Shown here in pieces: positions 49,400 through 60,000 of a DNA stretch of 64,000 nt. The notes below the pieces were generated by a model. It ran no database searches and had not been told where the DNA came from. It saw only the letters and a list, made by a program, of their open reading frames with translations. The DNA lies in contig OX485808.1 of the NCBI GenBank assembly GCA_950295325.1, positions 18,496,527-18,560,526 of the forward strand. The letters run 5' to 3'. This stretch comes from Polytrichum commune. Lineage: Eukaryota > Streptophyta > Polytrichopsida > Polytrichales > Polytrichaceae. A program made the position numbers and the translations under genes. Within the stretch, counting starts at the first letter, position 1, and every line of letters begins with the position of its first letter.

Positions 49400-52300
49400 G
49401 AAGTTGTCAGAATAGGTTAGTGTAGATATTGGACCCTCCAACAAAGAAACTTTGAGTCAAATGCATCAAGAGCTGTAGATGCCAATGCCACAAGTTGATA
49501 CAACTAAGGGGCAACATAATAATAAAAAAGATGCAGAGAAGCAAGGTGAAGCAGCTTATGACCAAAGAGAGGAAGATGTGGTAGAGATTGTGGATGCAGC
49601 CTTGCCAACGAAGCTCTTTGAAAAGCTTAGGGAAGAATGCTTGGCAATTGGAAGAGTTGCTTTTTTGGGCAAAATGCAATGAGGGAATCCAAGGCATTGT
49701 ATCCTAACTCTTTGGGCAAGAGAAAATCAACATCGCTCTTTTTAAAATAAAATATTAATAAAATATAATCATAAATTCAATTTTAAATTTTAAAATTAAT
49801 AAATTAATAAATAGATCAATATATTTATTTTTAAGAGCAATTTCAGGAGGGGGTAGAACATAGCCTTGACTTCCAATTTGGGTACAAGTGGTAGAGTTAT
49901 GCATCCTAATGAAACAAGAAGTGGTTTTGAGGCACATAGGAGGGTTAATAGGTTGAGTCACTGGAGTGGATTGCTCGGATAAATACCACATCAATGTGGG
50001 AGGAGAGTGAATTTGAGTTTTAGTGAAAGATATTCACAAGTTACCTAACGCATTTAGGGTAAACAAGTTGGATGTAGAGGGAGAAACGACTTATGAACTG
50101 GAATATAATGGATTTCCATCTTAGTGCGCGAGGTGTTGTTCAACCTCACACCATGTGAGATAATGCACTCAAGCTAGAAATCCATGTTCAACTCATGTAG
50201 GTATCCCAACTTGAAAAGATGGCAAGGATTTGAAGGGAAGGTGGGTGGAAGTGTAGACACAAGGGCATAGATCTAATGCATGCAATTCTAAGACACATGG
50301 GTTGAATGCTTCAATGACCAAAGAATCTCTAGTACCACCAATTCTTGGGAATTGAGAAGAGGTACATGAAGGAGAGAAGGCAAGGATGACTCCCCCAATA
50401 AGTCAAGGTGAACAACAAGAAGCTAGAGCTTCACTTAGCCAAATGGACCAGGGAGAAATTCAAAAGGAAGAGGAGGCTCTTAAGGAGAAGAAGCAACCCA
50501 AAATGTATCTAGAGTCGAGAGGAGAGAAACTTTTTGATGAACAATTCCCAACCCTATCTCTTGACACATAAAAGAGGAAAGGTTAAAGTCCACTGACCTT
50601 TCTCAGGTTGTAGGGCGAAAGAAGTGTTAGAATAGAATGTCCAATTTCCAATAGAGGAATATACTAGTCAAACCTCACATGAAGAAAAGGACAAGGATTT
50701 CAATCCTTTCACCCCCGTGAAGGGGTTTCGTAAAAAAAATTCCAAAATACCAATCATGTCTCATAAACACGGTTAGCCATCAACATATTTGTCTCATGCA
50801 TCATGGGAGACCTTGAAACTAGAAGTTGATGCCAAAGCGGTACAAAAAAGGCAATTGTTCTCCCATCTTTACAAGGAAAAAAGAAGACATGAGAGATGTA
50901 ATTCATGGTCAACAAGAGGGTAGGAAATAAATTTGGACCATTTGCAAAGAAATTTTGTTATGGAACCGGAACAAGCATACAATTGGACAAAAGTAGAAGC
51001 AACACGCCACTTGGTGAATGAGGCTATGTTGGAAATCCAGAAGATTATAATCATTAAACAAAATAAGGCTAACCCAATCAAAACATGGTTAGATGGAGTT
51101 TAGGAATACTAATTGATGGAAGGGGTAGATCAAGTTGCAACTTGTCAGTGGTACGTCCTAATCTTTGTAGAAGAAGTAGTCATGTTCGTGAAGCCGGAGA
51201 GGTATGAGTGGTAGGCAACTCCAAAGGAGATGAAAATGGCTAGAGTCTTGATGGAGAAGTGGAGTAGGTTTGCCATCAAAACCAACAAGGAGAAATGAAC
51301 CAAATAAACAGGAAATACACCCAAAAAGGATGTGATTTCCCCCCCGAAGCCTAGGCTCAAAAAGAGCTGCAACAAGTATGCATGTGTAGCAGAGGAAGAA
51401 GGTCCTCAAAACATCTCAGTTGAATGACAAATGACCAAATAATTATACCGTCATGCAATGTCCAATGTCTAGGGCAAGGCCAACCAGGTCATGATAAAAG
51501 AAAGACATTTCCAATTTTTTTTAAAGACACAACCAAAACTAGACATCTTATGTTTACATGAAGTGAAGCTAGATCAACAACATTGTGTTGATTGCACAAA
51601 TGAGCTTCAACAAAGGGGGGGGGGGGGGGTTGTCAATTATGAAATGGGGGCTGTTACTTTGATTACATAGATGGGTTCAAGGGTGGGATTGGAATAATTG
51701 TATCGATTGAAATCTTCCCTTTTTTGTGAGGTCACAAAGTCATTATTGCAAAAGGGGGGGGGGTATTACAATTTGCCACTTTTAAAATATCACTAGCAAG
51801 AGTAGTTGGAATCATCAAAATCTAATCCCTCAATGACTCAAGGGCTAGGGCCATAAAATCATTAGAGGATAAAATCAAAGGGACATATCACACATAGAGG
51901 AACAAAAGAGAAGTAACTGCATGGAACAACTTATTGATGCATTTCATGGTTAAAGATGTGTGTAGGCTGGGGGAATTCAGGATGATCAAAGACATGAGAT
52001 TTACTTGGGACAACAAAAAAGAAAGCCCCCACATGATCAAATCTAGAATTAATAGAATTTATGCAAGAGAAAACACAATAAAGAGGAGAGGTCTCCCAAG
52101 AATCTGGCACCTTTACCAACAACCTCAAACCATTCACTTATCTTCATAAGGGTCATGAGTCTTCTGAAATTGTCAAGACCAAAGAATGCTTTTGATAGGA
52201 TTCCGATTAAGCTGGAAATGGGGAAGCAAGGGATGCTCATGGTGTGGAGATAGACTTTGGAAGAGAAGAAACAAAGTAGCTAGAGAATCAAAATTCATAT

Positions 52301-55250
52301 AGCCTTAGGAGCAATCAAGAAAAATAGCCTAAAATTATCCAAGGAAAGGGAAACAAATGCAAAAAGATGAATATGAGGGCCAATTTGAAGAGGTCTATAT
52401 AGCAAAACAAAACGCCTTAGATAATTGGAACAAACAAGAAGCAAGGGATGGATTGAGCAATGCCTAGATTAAACTTCAAAATACTAGGCGAGAGAAGGTT
52501 AAGGTCATTAAGAACTCTCAAGCAACCAAGTGGACATGGGTGGGAGGGAAGTGTTCTAAGGCAATGAACAGGGAGAACCAACCGCTAGTTACAAATGAGC
52601 TGGTTGAGTTTGACAAATATTTGGTTCAAATTCAAGACCTCAAAAAGATTATAGATTTATTTAGTTGACATCTTAGCATCACAAACAAGGTTTGTGAAAA
52701 GTAGATTCATCTTGGATAATGTTTTTTTTGCCTTTGAGGCTATGGATAATGCTAAGGAGAGTGACGAGGACTTTTTTTTTTTTGATAAACATACGACAAA
52801 TTTAGTTGGTCTTTTCACTCAAGCATTGTGGAGAGGATAGGCTTCAACTTCGTCTTGAAAAGGAGGGTTATGGCCCTATACAAGGAGGTGAGTGCCACTA
52901 TCATGATCAATGGGCAAACATGTCAAATATCTGAATTACAAAGATCGGTAAGACGTGAATGCCCTTTAGCTCCCTACTTTTTCCTTCTAGTCATTGATAT
53001 CTTGGGGCTTATGCTACAAAATGGTAAACTGGGGTAGAAGACTTGCATCTTCCAGATGGTACATATATTACCAACCAAATGTTTGCAAATGACACTAATT
53101 ATTTTTGGCAGGCAACCAAGATAACTTGGTCAAGGCAAACAAAGTACTCAAACTCTACTATGAGGGATCGGTCCAAACTCAATCTACATAAATCATATGT
53201 AATATGGGCATTGCCTACATAGAGAGGATGGACGTGGGGGTAGGAGGAAGGGCTCAAATGGTTAAACAAAGGGGAGTTTACCCATTATTTAGGCTTTCCT
53301 TTAGGCTACTAAATGGCATAGGAATGAAAAGACAACACAATTTTAGAACAAGTGAGGAATCATATTCAAGCTTGGACAAATTTGAAACTCTCACTAGTAG
53401 GCATACTCTGAGTGGCTAACCAAGTCATACTAGCCTCAATTTGGTATATCACTTCATGTGCATGTATCTCATTAAAAGAATTTAAGCAAGCTAAGGCACT
53501 AGTCATGAACTATGTTTGTTGTGGCAAGCAAGATAAACACGCTTCAGTGAAAGTGAGGTGGGATACAATTATCATGCCAGTTATGCAAGGTGGGCTCAAG
53601 CTTTTGGACCCATAATCGCAAGCCAAGGCAATGATGGCCAACATGCTTATTAGAGGACAAACACTAGGAAGAGAGCCTTGGAAGGCTCTCATTAAGTTCA
53701 GACTACATTGCACATATGGGTAGATGGCATAGGTTCAGCCAATGGGGGATGACAAGTGGTAGGTTTGTGAAGAAATGATCAATTCTTTGGCAAGGAGTTC
53801 TTTTGGCTTGGAACTCTTTAGAAAATGGTCTTGAAGTTCAACCCCTTGTTAGTTGGTCAGAGAAGGGGAGACAACCCCTCTTCCTAAACCGATTCTCCAC
53901 TAGTACGCAATGGAGACAATGGGATAAAGAGACAAGTTCTTATTTCAAAATCTGGGCAGTTAAGGGGATTACAAATGTGGGCCATCATTGGGACTCAAGG
54001 ACAAATGACTGGAAATCAACAAAGGTTATCAAAAGAATTACCAAATCAAATACCACAATAGCTGATTGATTGAAATTCATTAGCTATATTCCATCGGACA
54101 TGGTGGAAAAACATTGACATCTAAATGGGGATGAATAGCTTGTTTGGTGGGGAAAGGAAGCTGAAATTCTTGATGATGAACTTCAAAGGCCTTGTCGCAC
54201 AATCATGAGGATTGGGATTATAGGCATGTTCATGGACTTCAATCCTAAGAGAGAACCATGGATAAAGTAACCATTTAGAGTGTTAGTGATGATAAAATGA
54301 AGGATATGGAGTAAGACCCGTAGGTGGGAAATGGAGGAAGTTAAGAGGTATGGAAGAACAAGGAATCGTTAACTATCTTACTAAGCAAGGCTACATGATT
54401 GGTTTGCGGAATATTGGTCACCAAAAATCTACGAACAAACTCTTGCAAGCTCATGGGATTCTCGGGTGGACAACAAGGACAATTTTTTTGCCAAACTTTG
54501 GTACCCCTAGATTCCAAGAAGGTGAGTGCCATGATTTGGCTCACTATTTTAGGAGGTCTACCGGTTGGGAAATGGAGGAAACAATTAGGACTCCCATGAG
54601 AATGTCAACTTTGTAAGGAAAATGATGATGAAACCACATAACACTCTCTTAGCACCTACAAATGGGTTCAAGAAGCACGGATTAGGCTTAGAGCAACTCA
54701 AATTGCTGTTACATGACATGCCAAATATCAATCTTGGTCTCAAATTATTCTTGGACATCTGCAAGATCCTCAAGGTCTTAGTGCTGAACATGAACTCAAG
54801 TAGGATATGACTAGCAAATTTGTTGTGAATGCAAATGCTCCTTGGGACATTCTCAAGTGTCTAGTCATATAGCAAATTTGGTACCAAAGGATTGGCCATG
54901 AGCTGCACAACGACATATTCCACATTGGTATCGCATTCTTCGGGGTTTGGCAGACGACTATGAGAGTTGGCATGGAAGCTTGGGTTGGAATTTGGTGTCA
55001 CAAGAGGAGTGAGATGATGACTATGGAACTAGAGAAACATTTTATGAAGATTTGGACTTTGGGTGGGGTCTTTGCAACATGTTATGAAAGACTCGCATGG
55101 AACATGATTCCATCAACAGTATTTCTACCTAGGGAATTGGTTGCCTTTCAACACCAACTGATGCAGATCATGAGACCGGATGAAGAGATCAATGAAGAGG
55201 AGGCGAGGGGATACCAACTTTGAGGCCTTTCAATCCGCTATTGAGATTCT
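49400..55250 (+). mobile_element. Decayed L1-type LINE retrotransposon
   Basis: Fragments of both LINE proteins appear in order on the + strand, broken by stops and frameshifts. ORF1: about 49,479-49,682 (LREECLAIGRVAFLGKM), a zinc-knuckle-like piece near 50,090 (YELEYNGFPS-CARC), and its tail at about 50,386-50,571. ORF2: the endonuclease start near 51,540 (LDILCLHEVKL) and end near 51,990-52,070 (FTWDNKKESPHMIKSRINRIY). The reverse transcriptase spans about 52,695-53,100 (RFILDNVFFAFEAMD; CPLAPYFFLLVIDILG). A C-terminal zinc-finger-like region near 54,600 reads CQLCKENDDET. The FADDT active-site motif reads FANDT at 53,082-53,096. G runs at about 51,616 and 51,757 break the endonuclease part. 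It cannot encode active enzymes. Confidence 0.85.
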
Positions 55251-55432
55251 TATTAGTGAAGCCTCCATACCTAGGCATCATAGGGATAACAAACACAAGG
55301 GAATGAGGATGACAGTCAAAACCATGCTAATGAAGGTCTCACAGGTGTTAGGACTAGGATGAAGCCCAAAGCATTTAAAAACAATAGTGTGAATGGGTTT
55401 GGGTCTAGGCCATGCATGATGTATGGGCCTTA

Positions 55433-55826
55433 GAGCATCCTCAGTCGGTCTAGGTAAAGCTCACTGCAAACCAAGACCTATCTTGCTTAAAATTGCTCAA
55501 AATTTAGAGGGAGTGCACCAAATCTTGCTTAAAATGGACAGATCCTCCCACACTCCCTCTAAATGTCAAAAATTTGGAGGGAGTGTGGGAGGATCTTTCC
55601 ATTTTAAAGCAAGATTTGGTGCACTCCCTCTAAATTTTGAAAATGTGGTGTTTTCAATGAGGGATTTCACCTACGTCAAATTTTTACAATTCTTTTTTCT
55701 TGAGAAATATCTCACGTTTATTTAGGTGTGCTTCTAATGATGGTAATTTCAGTTTCTAATTTTAGGTCAGTCAAAAGATAGGTTTTGGTTTGCAGTGAGC
55801 TTTACCTAGACCGACTGAGGATGCTC
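55433..55826. mobile_element. TTA-flanked foldback MITE (Harbinger-like)
   Basis: Inverted ends begin GAGCATCCTCAGTCGGTCTA and extend over about 40 bp (AGGTAAAGCTCACTGCAAACC). Flanks are TTA at 55,430-55,432 and 55,827-55,829. Length is 394 bp. The middle is also self-complementary: AATTTAGAGGGAGTGCACCA and following bases pair with their complement around about 55,567. GAGCATC ends with TTA duplications are typical of plant PIF/Harbinger MITEs. It carries no gene. Confidence 0.9.
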
Positions 55827-55829
55827 TTA

Positions 55830-57070
55830 CAACTCTGAGTGGAAGGAAAAGGAAGAACATGCAAGTTCCTTCCCCCCCTCCGAAAGTTAAGGAAAAAAGA
55901 AAGAAATGGGGTAGGAAGAACTCTTGTACAAAGATGGTGGTTCTTAAAACTCACAAATTGTTGCAGGATTTGTTTGAGCAAGGCTTGGCTCCGAAGAAAA
56001 AGAGAAACATGGATCTTATTTTGGTGGGAAGAAGCGCTATAGAGAACCCAATCCTCCCTGTACTGAGTATAATTCTCATGGCAATGGAATGTTGCCTAGC
56101 CAAAGGTGTAAGAAACAAGGGAACGAGGTGGACAAGGGGAACTTTCAATGGGACGAGGATGGATTGTGTGTTAGCCCAGATTGTTTTGGTATGGGGCCTT
56201 GTTTGCAAGGTAATAGACTAGTGCTCGTTGAACTTTCTAAAGAACAAATAAATTCTTAGGGCACCAAGATGAAGGCTCCTTGTCACTCTCACTTGAGAAA
56301 GTAGTTTGATTGGCAACCTAAGCCACCCAAAGGAGGGAAGACATGTTGGCAGGATGGTTTGGCTGAAGCCAACAATAGAAAAGGACGGAAGACCACTTCA
56401 CCAAACTCTGAACGACCTTGACAATCAACTTTCGTAGTGTATGGCAAACCCAACATTGCACCTAGAGAACCAGACAACCAACCATATGAAGCTCTTAGAA
56501 AGAGTTGTGGTTTGAATGTTGAGGAGATTGGTAGGTTGGTGGAACATGAGATTAATGAACTAATAAAGGTAGTTTTGGCTTTTTTTCCCTGGTATTGATG
56601 AAGTGGATCACTTGTTTAAAAAATGGGGGCAGTAGAGGCGGAAAAAAACCCAAGCTACTACTGGTTGTTGGTTATTTAACCATGTGAACCACAGGTATGT
56701 TAGGTGATAGATGTGCATGGATAGTTGCTTGTAGCCATAGAAAAAAACGACTCCCAAGAAGGTTAGTCACCCCATTAATTAAATGCTTAAGAAAAGGAAG
56801 AAGGTTGTGTGCACACAGATATGAGAGCATCCTTCTTCAGAAGATCTTCTACAATGCAATTCTAGTGCAACCACAAGTTTGCACTTCGGCCATGTGGCAA
56901 GGCAATTTTTACACCCTGTGTACATTGTTACTCATAGCCTTGGTCTTGTTCTTGTCATACATTTTGACTTCCGTAGATGAATCTCAAAGTTAGCAATTTT
57001 GTACACCAGCACCAAGATCTCGTTTAAACAGTGGAATTACATGGATATCCTCCTCTGATCTGGTAGCTAG
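55830..57070. other. Gene-free stretch with broken frames
   Basis: An open frame at about 55,859-56,221 begins lysine-rich (KVKEKRKKWGRKN) but resembles no family I know. It directly follows the MITE and may continue an older element into which the MITE inserted. Nothing else supported. Confidence 0.35.
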
Positions 57071-60000
57071 TCATGAACCATTTGCTTTGAATGATGTAAG
57101 AATCGACTTCATGCAACCATCATTCGTCTGCCACAGCTCCTCAGGAACTTGAATTGTCAGAGAAAGGACCTGGTGTTACAATGCCACAAAAAGTCGTGTA
57201 AAATTCAGCTTATGGTAGACGTGCCTAATTCCAACACAACATTAACATGGACACCTATATTTGAGTGCTATGTGGTTAGATGTAAATAAAAGAACAGACA
57301 CCAAAAAGACATGTCTTTAAAAGAGATTGGACTACGTGCTCAAAACATGCTAACCATTCTAGGCTCAAAAGTCAACATGATTTGGGGGACCTACATGACC
57401 ACTTAATGAGCATGAGAGTCTTCACTTTTATGATAAATAAGATATTCATATGAGCTTTGATAATTGTGACGCACATGACTACAGGCACAAGTTGAATATG
57501 CTAATCATCTCGCACTAATTGCATGTTTCATATCCAACGAGAAGTTGGTGTAGAGAGAAAAGTATCCAAAAAACACACGTCTACCTTACCCTATTTTGCA
57601 TGCACACTGGCTTATCCATGCACCAGAACTACAATGTAGCTGTCCTTCAAAATAAGGGGGAAGGGTTCAAAAAGAAGGATAACATTATTAGGTACACTAT
57701 GTAGAGTCCTGACGGATATGGAGTAATTTTAAAATTAAACCTAAGAAAACCCTAAGAATGATTCCATTTAATCACACTCCTTAATATGAATCTTTTGGTA
57801 GATGGGAGAAGGCTTCATGTCTGACAATGCCCATTAATGAGAGCTTGCCACTTCACCATGCTCAACATTTATGCATGCAAAAAAGGGCCTGGATTCCTAT
57901 GCCTAGAATGAAAGGGACGTCCTTACAAGGCTAGATAATGTTCTTAGCATATGGCAAGAGGATGAACTTCACAGGAGATTAATACTTGAGCTAACCTTTC
58001 TGTCAGTTCGTATCAATTTTGATAGGAGATGTCGGTTTTTCCCGTTTGCGTCAACAAAAAGCTCGACAGCGTAGCTTCTGCAAACCAACAAGAGTCCCAA
58101 AATAACTTTTCTAGGAAAACAAGATTTACCCTCCTCAGGAAGAAGGAAATGCAAGGAGATAACCAGTCATGTCTGCAAGAATATACATATCTCATCTGGT
58201 CAGGCCCGAACATTATGACTTGCAAAGGCTTCCACAAAGAAAGCATGCAATCAGTCTTTCATCTTTAGTCTAAAGTGATTGTTGTGCAAATTTCACCAGA
58301 GATTGATCAACATGTAGAGTTAGCTTCAGAGAGTACCAACTACACATGAATGTAAGTAAATATGCATTAACGATTTGGAGAGCATCAAACCTCAAGCCAT
58401 CTTCTTCTTCAATCAGATCCACTCCTAGCAGCTCTGCCTGCACTCACAAGAAACTATTTACATATCAGCACTTACATCAGAGCTTTCTTAATTGCGCAAA
58501 GTCTTTAAACAGGTCTTAAATGGTTCTATTCCGACTAGCCTACTCTACTTCTCCTAGGATATGAAACACTAAATTAGTACAAGATGGTTAGCAAATCCAA
58601 AGCAAGGACATAGCCAATTTCCTATGAATATAATATTCAACATCAAAGTGACGATTCTCGTGCTCATCAAATGGTCATATAGGTCCCACCCAATTCTGTT
58701 GACTATTGAACTTAGGATGGTTATCATATTTGAGCATGCAGTCCAATCTCTTCTAAACACATGTCTTTAGATATCCATTCTTGGAACCCCATAGCACTCA
58801 AATACAAGTATCCGATTGAGATAAGTAACCAAATTGGGCGTGTCTACCTTACCTTGTTTAAAGAAGGTGCATTCTTGAACCGTGCAATTATTGTATCACC
58901 AATCTGGACATTCCAGAGAAAATTGTTCTTCAGCATTTCTGCATGGAATGGGTATTCAACAACACATACCTACTTTTTCATGGATTTTGTGTTCTTGCAG
59001 GAATAGATAAATATTAAATAAATAAAAATCAACATATTGCATACTAGCCTAACTTTTATTTTTGGAGTGCTGAATCACCTCTTCTGCAGAAGCCAGTGGC
59101 ACTCCAGCTGGAACAGGGCCACTTGTGATGCTCATGTTCAGTTCTGCCAGCCCTGGGTCATGTGCCAACACCTGCATGCACCCATTGTTCTTGACATTCA
59201 TCTCCTGAAATTATTATGAACATGATAAGGTAAAAAAGGGTGGCTTGAACCCAAGCCCTTACTTTGGATCCCATGGTGGGTTTGTTAAGGTGAGAGAATC
59301 ATTCTATACCCGGGTTATTATTTTGGTCACTACCATTCTAAACCATATTGTTACTAGGGCGATTTTGCCTCGGTATGAAGGTTCTTGCATGGTATATAGA
59401 CCTGCATGGTATCAAAATGGAATATATCATCAAATTTCCATACCTTATAAGTATCAGAAATGCAATATCTTCATTGTGAATACCCAAATGATATTAAAAA
59501 AAAGACAAGACCAGGCCGACACTGATGGAAAGGGAGCAACATTTTTCAAGGTTTCTTTAATTCTCATGATGTCCATTCTAATGACCTGGATTTCATGAAT
59601 TCGCTTCCAAACCCTTGAGGTAGGGTATCCATCCTCATACCCAAGCTTAATGTGGATCCCAAGGGAAGTTTAAGATTAAGCATCTAAGACCAAAATAGTA
59701 CTAAGATGGGTAACCCTCCTAGCAGTTGATTTTTGGTGCACCCTACCACTATGGTCCAGCCAATGGTAGTTGGGGGTATCTGGGTGAACTGGACATTTTC
59801 AACCAACAATGGTGGGAACCTAGGGGTTTATGCTTGAGGGGAGATAGGTGCAAGTTGGTTTGTCTGCTTCTGTTGAAGGTTTCATCTTTGAAAGGACATA
59901 GTACTCTTCGAGATCCTCTAATGATGCCTGTTTCAGGATTGCATATAGATTTAGACAAACTCAAAAATGAAGCAATACCATAATTCACACCCGTGGCTAC

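Noticed and set aside
58761-59006. 81-residue + strand frame
   Set aside because: It lies antisense to PsbP-like exon 6 and across an R1 element.
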